From Auritidibacter ignavus (GTDB lineage Bacteria; Actinomycetota; Actinomycetes; Actinomycetales; Micrococcaceae), in contig NZ_RDQR01000011.1 in NCBI RefSeq assembly GCF_003703835.1, positions 19,141-83,140 on the forward strand: a stretch of 64,000 nt of DNA, given 5' to 3'. The notes below the pieces were generated by a model. That model had not been told where the DNA came from and made no database searches. It was given only the letters and a program-made list of their open reading frames with translations. Both the position numbers and the translations under genes were made by a program. How positions within the stretch are numbered: position 1 is the first letter of the stretch; every line of letters starts with the position of its first letter. Positions 45,905 to 53,131 of the stretch are shown piece after piece.

Positions 45905-45982
45905 GGGACCAACAACGCGGTGGCCCGCCGTGGGGCCGCCAACGTGGCCGGATGCATTCTTCACTTGGACCGTGGGTCGCAA
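45905..45982 (+). pseudogene. Fragment of an IS3-family orfB transposase
   Basis: The plus strand encodes NNAVARRG and CILHLDRGSQ, matching NSAVARRG and CVDHTDRGSQ of the intact IS3-type transposase at 46475. Only this core around the second catalytic Asp remains, with no start. Confidence 0.6.
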
Positions 45983-46031
45983 GCCGTATTCCACCGGTGG
46001 TCGCAACAGTTGACAGTTGAGCTGAGCTTAG

Positions 46032-46313
46032 CTAATTCGCGAAAGTTTCGCCACGTGTCCTCCAACCCAGGATCCCGCGAGGCCGATTATTCATCGCGGT
46101 GGCTATCGCAGCAATCTCCGCGGCACCCCACCATGAGAGGTCGGTGCCTTTCGGGAAGTACTGCCGCCGCAGCCCATTGAGGTGTTCGTTGCTGCCCCGC
46201 TGCCACGGACTCTTCGCGTCAGCGAAGTACACCGGGGTCTTGATGGCCTCAGTGAACAGTGAACCGTACTGGGTGAAACGCCCCGGGTCTGGTAGAGACC
46301 CTGGTGTGTCCAC
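46032..46313 (-). pseudogene. C-terminal fragment of an IS30-family transposase
   Basis: The minus strand encodes ADAKSPWQRGSNEHLNGLRR followed by QYFPKGTDL, a hallmark of the IS30 DDE domain with its catalytic Glu, then NRPRGILGW. The N-terminal two thirds are missing, so the fragment cannot be active. Confidence 0.78.
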
Positions 46314-46474
46314 TTGGGTTCACTCCCAGCGTCACGGTTCGCGATTCAGTCAGCGAACTCACACAACACTGGGGAGGCGTCCCCAAGGATGTGCTGATGG
46401 ACTCCAAGTTCACCAACATCGACTACCCCTTCTTCATGGCTGGGTCTGCCGCACGGATAGGTGACGGGTTGTAG

Positions 46475-47353
46475 TCACGCCGCGAGGGCGACGTCGGTGT
46501 TCATGATTGCTTCGTACTCGATGGGCGTCAAACTGTGCAGCCGCTTTTGTCGCCGGCGTCGGTGGTAGGTGCGTTCGATCCAGGTGACGATGGCGATGCG
46601 GAGTTGGTCCCGGGTGTCCCAGGTGCGCCGGTTGAGGACGTTCTTCTGCAGCAGGCTGAAGAACGATTCCATCGCTGCGTTATCGCCGGCCGCGCCGACT
46701 CGGCCCATCGATCCGACCATGCCGTGGTGGTGGAGGGCGCGGACCATCTTCCGCGCGCGAAATTGGGATCCTCGGTCGGTGTGGTCCACGCAGCCGGCAA
46801 CGTTCCCGCGCCGTGCGACGGCGCTGTTGACCGCGTCGACGGCGAGACGAGCCTTCATCCGGTCGCTGATCGAGTACCCCACGATGCGGTTCGAGAACAC
46901 GTCCTTGATCGCGCAGAGGTCGAGCTTGCCCTCACCGGTCTTGTGTTCCGTGATATCGCTGAGCCAGAGCCGGTTCGGGGCATCGGCGGTGAACTCCCGA
47001 CGCACGAGATCGTCGTGAACGGGCGGGCCGGGGCGTCGGCCCTTCCCTCGGCGGCGTTTCCCGAACGCAGACCACCATCCGTTGTCACGGCAGATCCGCC
47101 ACGCCGTCCGCTCCGCCATGACTTCGCCCGCGTCGCGGGCCTCGTCGAGCAGGAACCGGTAACCGAACTCCGGGTCGTCGCGGTGCGCATCGAACAACGC
47201 GTTCGCGCGATACGCCGCAACGAGCTCAGCATCGGTAATAGGAGCCGCCAGCCACCGGTAGTAGGGCTGGCGAGCGAGCTTCAGCACCCGGCACGTCACC
47301 GCGACGGGAACCCCACCAGCGGCGAGCTCGGTCACGAGCGGGTAGAGCCTTTT
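46475..47353 (-). CDS. IS3-family transposase, orfB part
   Basis: The rve-type DDE transposase domain has an HTH-like leader (REFTADAPNRLWLSDITEH with the first Asp, DHTDRGSQF with the second, GDNAAMESFFSLLQ with the Glu). The frame is open upstream to 47515, but the upstream residues are low-complexity shadow of orfA. It is probably made as a fusion with OrfA through a -1 frameshift at 47351-47357. Confidence 0.82.
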   Translation of the reverse strand, partial: KRLYPLVTELAAGGVPVAVTCRVLKLARQPYYRWLAAPITDAELVAAYRANALFDAHRDDPEFGYRFLLDEARDAGEVMAERTAWRICRDNGWWSAFGKRRRGKGRRPGPPVHDDLVRREFTADAPNRLWLSDITEHKTGEGKLDLCAIKDVFSNRIVGYSISDRMKARLAVDAVNSAVARRGNVAGCVDHTDRGSQFRARKMVRALHHHGMVGSMGRVGAAGDNAAMESFFSLLQKNVLNRRTWDTRDQLRIAIVTWIERTYHRRRRQKRLHSLTPIEYEAIMNTDVALAA

Positions 47354-47640
47354 CCCGGCAGATTCGCCTGCGACAGATACGCCGCCGCGCGCCGCAACAC
47401 CTCGACCTCTTGCTCGAGCAGCCGGATCCGCTTCCGCGCTTCCCGCAGCTCCGCTCCCTCGGAGCGCGTCACGCCCGGCTTCGCGCCCTCCTCGACCGCG
47501 GCACGCCGCAACCACTTCGTGAGGGTCATCGGGTGAACCCCGAAGTCGGTCGCGATCTGCTCGATGGTCACACCAGGCTCACGGCCCCGCGCAACGCGCA
47601 CGACGTCGTCCCGGAACTCGCTCGGATAAGGCTTCGGCAC
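47332..47640 (-). CDS. IS3-family transposase, orfA part
   Basis: Protein of 102 aa from a GTG at 47640 (ribosome site GGAAGG). It has a helix-turn-helix (VTIEQIATDFGVHPMTLTKWLR) and a leucine-zipper-like helix (ELREARKRIRLLEQEVEVLR), as in other OrfA proteins. Near its end, the heptamer G GGA AAA in the zero frame is a classic -1 slippery site leading into orfB. Confidence 0.82.
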   Translation of the reverse strand: MPKPYPSEFRDDVVRVARGREPGVTIEQIATDFGVHPMTLTKWLRRAAVEEGAKPGVTRSEGAELREARKRIRLLEQEVEVLRRAAAYLSQANLPGKGSTRS

Positions 47641-47728
47641 AATGACATCCTTCCAGGGCACCCTCCCGGGCAACCCAACTCAGATATCACCTACCGGTGC
47701 GGCAGACCCGCCCTCGCCTCTCAGCCCC

Positions 47729-48076
47729 TCACGGCTGTGTCGCCGAAACAACGTCCCTGGACATCACAACTAGCGAGTGTCCGGAAACCTCATCATTGTG
47801 CCACGCGCACTCGTGGACGACACGGCGAGCGTGGAGGTAGCGGTGCAAGCCATCCTCCGTCGCGGCCTCACGAAGCATTGTGGCGTAGAGAGTTCGTACC
47901 CGAAGCCGATCCGAGAGGTCATGCGAGTTCGCCGGGGTCCAGTCCAAGCGGATCGGCAGAGCGAGGACACCATCTCGGTGACTAGCCAGCTTCTCTAGCG
48001 CTTCCGGTATCACCACCGGGACAGTATGCGAGTAATCCGGAACCTGACCGGTCTCCAGCGGTCGGTAGACCTTCAT
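47729..48076 (-). CDS. Hypothetical protein beside the IS3 element, possibly truncated
   Basis: The 115-aa frame starts at an ATG with a perfect ribosome site, GAGGAGGTGTC. Residues 1-100 look like a real helical protein (HDLSDRLRVRTLYATMLREA), but no family is recognised. The last dozen residues (VVMSRDVVSATQP) are encoded by DNA that looks like an IS end, 19 bases from the IS3 element, so the natural C-terminus may be lost. It is divergent from the hicA 5' fragment. Confidence 0.5.
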   Translation of the reverse strand: MKVYRPLETGQVPDYSHTVPVVIPEALEKLASHRDGVLALPIRLDWTPANSHDLSDRLRVRTLYATMLREAATEDGLHRYLHARRVVHECAWHNDEVSGHSLVVMSRDVVSATQP

Positions 48077-48157
48077 GACACCTCCTCGGAAGTCTTGCCG
48101 TACTGGACCTACCGCGATGGAAGAGATTCTCGGCGGATTCCGTTATCCCCCCTAGAC

Positions 48158-48305
48158 ATTGACTGTATAGAGGGGATTAACTATCTTTGTGACGAAGCCG
48201 CAGAAGTACCCCGATCTCGCCAAAGGACCAAAAAGCTCGGATGCTCCCTTGAGCAGGGCAAGGGCGACCACGAGAAGTGGCGCTGCCCCTGTGGTGAGCA
48301 CCTAG
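48158..48305 (+). pseudogene. hicA: 5' fragment of a HicA toxin gene with a frameshift
   Basis: From a GTG at 48189 the frame reads MTKPQKYPDLAKGP. After one base is lost in an A5 run (48230-48234) the neighbouring frame reads KKLGCSLEQGKGDHEKWRC and then PCGEH up to the CTAG at 48302. GKGDHEKW matches the conserved HicA glycine-histidine segment with the catalytic His. A possible promoter (TTGACT, 17 bases, TATCTT) precedes it. The 3' part is at 42747-42842. Confidence 0.65.
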
Positions 48306-49303
48306 GTGTACTTCCCCGTGAGGTTGTGAACGCGGTCTGCTGGTGAGAGTCCCCCGATGGCGGTGTGGGCTCGGTGGTGATTGTAGTCATGTAAGAACGC
48401 TGCGTACGAGTTTTCGCGAGCACTGTCACTGGCATACGGTCTCGCGTAGGCCCATTCGTTCATCAGCGTCCGGTTGAACCGCTCGACTTTCCCATTCGTC
48501 TGCGGACGGCGAGGCCTCGTCCGCTTGTGCCTGACCCCATCTCCGAGGGCTTGCTGGGAGTCCGCGGACCGGTAACAAGCCCCGTTGTCCGTCATGACTG
48601 CTTCGATCGCGACACTGATACTGGTGAAGAACCTGTTCGCCCGCTTCCAGAAGCCTGCTGCGGTGTGTTTCTTCTCGTCATTGAGGATCTCGGAGTAGAC
48701 CAGCCGGGAGTAGTCATCGACGGCGTGATGCAGGTACCGATACCCCCGCGACGAAGGCTGCCCGGCACGCGCGGCTTTGCCCCGTGAGGACTGGACCTTC
48801 CGGTCCTGGCCCGATCCGCGGCCATGAGCCCGCCATCCGCCACCGTTAGGGATGCGGCCAAGCTTCTTGACATCAACGTGGACCAGCTGGCCGGGCTGCT
48901 CGGCTTCGTAGCGACAGGGTGCGGGCCGGCGGACCGGCAGGCCGGTGGCCTGATCGATGCATTCCAGGTTAGGCATCCGGTAGCGGGCCAGGACCTGCCC
49001 GACGGTCGAGCGTGGCACGCGCAGGTGGTAGCCGATCCGGTGCGGCCCCCATCGGCGGTTGAACCGCAGCGCGATGATGCGTCGCTCGGTACGTGCGCTG
49101 AGCCTGTTCGGGCTGTGGTGCGGACGGCTCGAGCGGTCAGCCAAACCGGTCCCTGCCCGGTGCCGGCTCACCCAGCGAGACACCGTTGCCGGGGACACCT
49201 GGAAGCGTTCAGCAACGCGTCGCTGGGGCCAGCCGTGATCGACAACAAGAGAGACGAGCCGGCGCCTACCCTCAATGGTCATCGGGGCGTTACGGTGTGT
49301 CAT
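48302..49303 (-). CDS. IS481-family transposase, copy B
   Basis: Identical in sequence to copy A (333 aa, same DDE residues). Again the TAG stop codon is supplied by the flanking CTAG (48302-48305) rather than by the element. Confidence 0.92.
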   Translation of the reverse strand: MTHRNAPMTIEGRRRLVSLVVDHGWPQRRVAERFQVSPATVSRWVSRHRAGTGLADRSSRPHHSPNRLSARTERRIIALRFNRRWGPHRIGYHLRVPRSTVGQVLARYRMPNLECIDQATGLPVRRPAPCRYEAEQPGQLVHVDVKKLGRIPNGGGWRAHGRGSGQDRKVQSSRGKAARAGQPSSRGYRYLHHAVDDYSRLVYSEILNDEKKHTAAGFWKRANRFFTSISVAIEAVMTDNGACYRSADSQQALGDGVRHKRTRPRRPQTNGKVERFNRTLMNEWAYARPYASDSARENSYAAFLHDYNHHRAHTAIGGLSPADRVHNLTGKYT

Positions 49304-49401
49304 GGAAGACCTCCGGGTCAGGGTGCGTGTCGTTACCCACCTCGATACCGGGGGTCGTCTCTGACCTCAAATCCCGTTCACAACCTCCCGAGGAACTACA
49401 T
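48306..49401 (-). mobile_element. IS481-family insertion sequence, copy B (1,096 bp)
   Basis: Same length and, as far as I can read, the same sequence as copy A, in the same orientation. CTAG flanks it at 48302-48305 and 49402-49405. The left flank is the hicA 5' fragment, and the right flank is the promoter region of a CoA-transferase operon. Confidence 0.9.
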
Positions 49402-49449
49402 CTAGGTGTTGCGGACAATGATGGAGACGGCCCGTGACGCCGACCGTTA

Positions 49450-49513
49450 TTGGATACAACAGGTGGGCTTCTATCTCTATTATGGGGTATTAGAGCCAGA
49501 TATCGTACACAAT
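49450..49513. promoter_or_regulatory. Two candidate GntR/FCD operators before the CoA-transferase operon
   Basis: TTGGATACAA at 49450-49459 and ATCGTACACAAT at 49502-49513 both fit the T-N-G-T-N-N-A-C-N-A type of palindrome used by FCD-class GntR proteins. The third gene of the operon encodes such a protein. The surrounding DNA is A/T-rich, as expected for a promoter. Confidence 0.4.
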
Positions 49514-49552
49514 ATAGGATAGAACTATCGACGCACGCGGTAAGGACACTGA

Positions 49553-50779
49553 ATGGCAGAACGACATTCACACACTGACGAATCTGTTCGGGGCCCACTG
49601 ACCGGGGTCAGGGTGATCGAGATGGGCCAGCTCATTGCCGGCCCGTTTTGCGGCCAGCTACTCGGGGACTTAGGGGCCGAGGTCATCAAGATTGAAGACC
49701 CGGTCCGTGGTGACCCCTTGCGCCAGTGGGGCCAGGCTCGGGTGGCCGGCGACTCGCTGTGGTGGTCCGTGCTGGCTCGGAATAAAAAGTCCGTGACCCT
49801 GAACCTGCGCGAAAAAGCTGGCCAGAACATTGCTCGCGAGCTGATTGGCTCGGCCGATGTGGTGATCGAGAATTTCCGCCCCGGCTCGATGGAGAAATGG
49901 CACCTGGACTACGAGACTCTCTCCGCCCGAAACCCGGAGCTGGTGATGACACGAGTTTCCGGCTACGGGCAAACCGGACCGTCAGCCAAACACCCCGGGT
50001 ACGGCTCGATCGGTGAAGCCATGGGCGGATTGCGCTACATCGTCGGTGATCCTACGACTCCTCCTTCTCGGGTGGGCATTTCTATCGGGGACTCTTTGGC
50101 CGCGATCTTCGCTACCCTCGGAACGCTGGCGGCGCTACTGGAGGTCAAGAACTCCGGACGCGGCCAAGTGGTGGATGCCTCGATCTACGAGTCGGTGCTG
50201 GGTGTGATGGAATCGCTCATCCCCGACTGGACCGAAGGCGGAGTCCAGCGTGAACGCACCGGATCCATTTTGCCCAAAATTGCTCCCAGCAATGTCTACC
50301 CCACCGGCTCCGGGGAGTGGATGATCATTGCCGCCAACCAAGACACCATCTTCGCCCGACTGGCTACCGCCATGGGCCGGCCCGAACTGGCCGACGATCC
50401 ACGGTATGTCAACCACCAGGCCCGCGGAGAACACCAGGCCGAACTCGACGAGCTGATCGCGGAGTTTTCGATGACCAAAACCTCGACAGAACTCACCGAG
50501 CTCCTAAACGCCCATTCGGTGCCGGTCGGGAAGATTTTCCGCCCCCAAGACATGATCGCCGACCCGCAGTTCCTGGCACGAGACTCCATTATTACCGTGG
50601 ACTCGCAACAGCACGGCACCGTGCACATGCAGAATGCCTTCCCCCGGTTATCGCGCACCGATACCCGGGTGCGGTGGTCGGGACCCGTCCTGGGTCAACA
50701 CACCCGCGCGGTGCTGGAGGACCTCGGATATGATGCAACACGCCAGGACCAACTCCGCGCCGAAGGAGTGATCCGCTGA
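49553..50779 (+). CDS. CaiB/BaiF CoA transferase
   Basis: Class III CoA transferase of 408 aa, full length for the family. N-terminal GVRVIEMGQLIAGPFCG and LGAEVIKIEDP, a conserved Asp-containing central segment, and GYGQTGPSAKHPGYG are family marks. It moves CoA from a donor such as succinyl-CoA to an organic acid. It overlaps by one base the downstream HMG-CoA-lyase-type gene, an arrangement also seen for itaconate/citramalate and similar branched-dicarboxylate pathways. The acid is not defined by sequence. ATG after TAAGGAC. Confidence 0.87.
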   Translation: MAERHSHTDESVRGPLTGVRVIEMGQLIAGPFCGQLLGDLGAEVIKIEDPVRGDPLRQWGQARVAGDSLWWSVLARNKKSVTLNLREKAGQNIARELIGSADVVIENFRPGSMEKWHLDYETLSARNPELVMTRVSGYGQTGPSAKHPGYGSIGEAMGGLRYIVGDPTTPPSRVGISIGDSLAAIFATLGTLAALLEVKNSGRGQVVDASIYESVLGVMESLIPDWTEGGVQRERTGSILPKIAPSNVYPTGSGEWMIIAANQDTIFARLATAMGRPELADDPRYVNHQARGEHQAELDELIAEFSMTKTSTELTELLNAHSVPVGKIFRPQDMIADPQFLARDSIITVDSQQHGTVHMQNAFPRLSRTDTRVRWSGPVLGQHTRAVLEDLGYDATRQDQLRAEGVIR

Positions 50780-51753
50780 TGACCGAACCGGCGCCCTCCC
50801 TGGCCCAAGCCTGGAACCTGCCCTCGAGTACCACCGTGGTCGACGTGGGGCTCCGCGATGGGTTGCAAGCGGTGGCCGAACCGTTGGACACCTCTCGCAA
50901 AGTTGAGATTGCTGATCGACTGGTGGCGGCCGGATGCACCGAGCTGGAGGTCTGCTCGTTCGCCCATCCGAAAGTGCTTCCCCAACTGGCAGATGCCGCC
51001 GAAATCGTGGCCGAACTGGACCGGCTACCCTGGCGTGATGCCGTCACGCTGCGTGGCTTAGCGCCGAACCTCACCGGAGCCCGCCGGGCGGTCGAGACCT
51101 CGCTGGACGAGATCGCGGTGGTGATTCCTGCCGAAGATGGGATGGCGCTGAAGAACCAATCCGCCACCACCGAGCAGCTACTCGACCACCTACCCGAGAT
51201 GGTGCGCGTGGTCCAACAGGCCGGCAAGCGGATCATCGTAGCGGTCGCCTGCGCCTACTTCTCCCCCTGCTACGGGGAGGTCTCCGCGCCGATGCGCGAT
51301 CGTGTCATCCAGGCCGCCGTCGATCTCGGGGTAGACAAGATCTATCTGGCCAATACCACCGGAGTAGAACACCCCGGCGAAGTCTATTCCGGGCTAGCCC
51401 AGGCCCGGGCCCACTACCCCCACGTCAGCTTCGGAACCCATGTGCACAACCGCAATGGCGCTGCCACCGCCAATGCGCTCGCGGCCTTGGCCGCCGGGGC
51501 CGGTTGGCTGGAAACCAGCGTGGCTGCCCTTGGCGGAGATCTGTGGTTCCCCGGTGATCCTGCGGTTCTGGGCAATATGGCCACCGAGGACCTCATCCAC
51601 CTGTTGGAGACGATGGGCATTGCCACCGGCATCAACCTGACTGAGATCCGCTCCATCGCCGCGGACCTGGTGGACTTCACCGGTTTCCCGTCCAGCTCTT
51701 TCGTGCTCCGCGGTGGCACCCGGGAGGATCTTGCCGGAGCCAGGTGGCAGTGA
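50779..51753 (+). CDS. Hydroxymethylglutaryl-CoA lyase family protein
   Basis: DRE-TIM metallolyase of 324 aa. The segment VVDVGLRDGLQAVAEPLD carries the metal- and substrate-binding Asp/Arg, CSFAHPKVLPQLAD follows, and HVHNRNGAATANAL contains the two metal histidines. It cleaves HMG-CoA or citramalyl-CoA to acetyl-CoA plus a keto acid. Coupled to the preceding CoA transferase, it would split the activated acid. Overlaps the GntR gene by up to ten bases. Confidence 0.85.
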   Translation: MTEPAPSLAQAWNLPSSTTVVDVGLRDGLQAVAEPLDTSRKVEIADRLVAAGCTELEVCSFAHPKVLPQLADAAEIVAELDRLPWRDAVTLRGLAPNLTGARRAVETSLDEIAVVIPAEDGMALKNQSATTEQLLDHLPEMVRVVQQAGKRIIVAVACAYFSPCYGEVSAPMRDRVIQAAVDLGVDKIYLANTTGVEHPGEVYSGLAQARAHYPHVSFGTHVHNRNGAATANALAALAAGAGWLETSVAALGGDLWFPGDPAVLGNMATEDLIHLLETMGIATGINLTEIRSIAADLVDFTGFPSSSFVLRGGTREDLAGARWQ

Positions 51754-52352
51754 TGGAGGAGAAGATCCTGCAACTGATCCTGGACGGAGAAATCCGACCG
51801 GGGGAGTGGTTGCGTGAGACCGATCTGGCCACCCGGCTGGGAGTTTCCCGCACCCCGGTACGTAACGCCATCGCCAAACTGGCCAGTACCGGGGTGGTGG
51901 TCTTCCACCCGAATCGTGGGGCCCAAGTCCGCCACTACACCGTTGACGACGTGGTCGAGATCTACGAGTCTCGGGCCCTGGTCGAATCCTTCGTCACCGG
52001 TCTGGTCGCCGAGGTCATCGACCCACCCCGGCTGGAGCAGCTCCGGGAGCTTTCCGACCAGATGCGGGTGGCCGAGGATGGTGAGCGGGCTCGGCTGAAC
52101 GGTCTGTTTCACCGGGCGATTCTTGCGGTGCGCGCCGACCACCCCCTCGTTGGGGCAGCCCAGAATCTGGTGATCCCCTTGCTCCTGCACCAAGTCATGG
52201 CGAGCTATGGGCCTGCGGCCATCGAGCGGAGCATGTGCCAACACGAGGAGATCATTGACGCCTTGGAACACCGGGACCGGGCCTGGGCGGAATCAGCGAT
52301 GCGCACCCACATCCTCTTCGGGCTCAACCAATACCGACAGCACGCTAGCTGA
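51744..52352 (+). CDS. GntR-family (FCD) transcriptional regulator
   Basis: Regulator of about 200 aa with an N-terminal winged helix (LRETDLATRLGVSRTPVRNA) and an FCD ligand domain (YESRALVESFVTGLVAEV; LFHRAILAVRADHP). Starts at 51744, 51750 or 51753 are possible; all overlap or touch the lyase stop, so it is the last gene of the operon and probably its repressor. Its 3' end overlaps the convergent hydrolase gene by eight bases. Confidence 0.85.
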   Translation: MAVMEEKILQLILDGEIRPGEWLRETDLATRLGVSRTPVRNAIAKLASTGVVVFHPNRGAQVRHYTVDDVVEIYESRALVESFVTGLVAEVIDPPRLEQLRELSDQMRVAEDGERARLNGLFHRAILAVRADHPLVGAAQNLVIPLLLHQVMASYGPAAIERSMCQHEEIIDALEHRDRAWAESAMRTHILFGLNQYRQHAS

Positions 52353-53064
52353 ACAGGGCGTGGTCAATCGCGGCTAACGTGGCCTCGGGCTGGTCGATCA
52401 ACATCAGGTGGCCGGCATCGTGGACCACGGTGTGATGAGCCTCCGGCAACGCCTCCAGCAGGATCTGGGTGGCTTTGGGGGAACAGAGCTGATCGTTCTC
52501 CGCACTGATCACATGCACCTGGGCAGTGATCTGGGCGAGATCCTGATGGAACGGGGAGTCCTTGACCCCGGCCAGCGCCCGGGCAGCATTGGCAAAACCT
52601 GCGCCCTGCCCGATGTCCTCCACTCGCTGGGCGGTGAGGCTCTCCACGTCGACGGTGTCGTGACACACCATATCCCGAGTATCTTGCGTGAGCATCTCGA
52701 AGAACTGTGTGGGATGATCCACAAGTTCGGCCCGCTTCAGGTAGTAGTCAGCGGCTCGGGCTCCCACCACCGAAGAGGTCGCCATCACCACAATTCGATC
52801 AAAGAGCTCCGGTCGATGGGCGGCCGCCCACAACACAATCATCCCACCGAGTGAAAAGCCCACCGCGGTGCGGGCCTCGGTGCGCTCCATGACCTCCACC
52901 AGGTCTTGACCCAACTGCTCCAGGGTTCCCTCGGCCTCACCCAAAGGGGCCTGTCCAAAGCCACGCACATCGTAGGCCACCGCGCCGGTGACGTGCTCGA
53001 CCACGGGCTCCCAACTTGTCGCCGATTGGCCTAGTCCGTGGACGAAAACTGTCTCATGTTCCAT
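52345..53064 (-). CDS. Alpha/beta-fold hydrolase
   Basis: Hydrolase of 239 aa with FVHGLGQSATSW (oxyanion region), nucleophile Ser71 in GFSLGGM, an acid in SAENDQLCSP and His in DAGHLMLID. It resembles 3-oxoadipate enol-lactonases and related small esterases. It is a single gene between convergent and divergent neighbours, so the substrate cannot be inferred. Confidence 0.8.
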   Translation of the reverse strand: MEHETVFVHGLGQSATSWEPVVEHVTGAVAYDVRGFGQAPLGEAEGTLEQLGQDLVEVMERTEARTAVGFSLGGMIVLWAAAHRPELFDRIVVMATSSVVGARAADYYLKRAELVDHPTQFFEMLTQDTRDMVCHDTVDVESLTAQRVEDIGQGAGFANAARALAGVKDSPFHQDLAQITAQVHVISAENDQLCSPKATQILLEALPEAHHTVVHDAGHLMLIDQPEATLAAIDHALFS

Positions 53065-53131
53065 GCCTCTACTGTAGCGCCTGAAAGCTCATGTAAGGTG
53101 AGTCACACTGGTTGCTATTCAAGGAGTATCA

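Larger units (their letters stand above)
45805..46474. other. Graveyard of transposase fragments
   Basis: This 670-bp stretch after the protease gene has no intact gene. It holds a plus-strand IS3-type fragment, a minus-strand IS30-type fragment, and a further plus-strand open piece at about 46313-46480 (ending MAGSAARIGDG) that I cannot assign. Confidence 0.65.
46442..47709 (-). mobile_element. IS3-family insertion sequence
   Basis: Imperfect terminal repeats bound the element: GGGTCTGCCGCACGGATAGGTGA on the left matches the inverse of the right end, ending GGTGCGGCAGACCC at 47709, in 21 of 23 positions. It contains overlapping orfA and orfB. No clear target duplication was found, so it may have recombined after insertion. 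Confidence 0.75.

Noticed and set aside
41647..49405. Simple composite transposon bounded by two IS481 copies
   Set aside because: A composite transposon would not explain why hicA is split so that its 3' part is at the left and its 5' part at the right with matching frame and CTAG. A circular intermediate explains this; the outer CTAG repeats cannot discriminate, because every IS481 insertion makes them.
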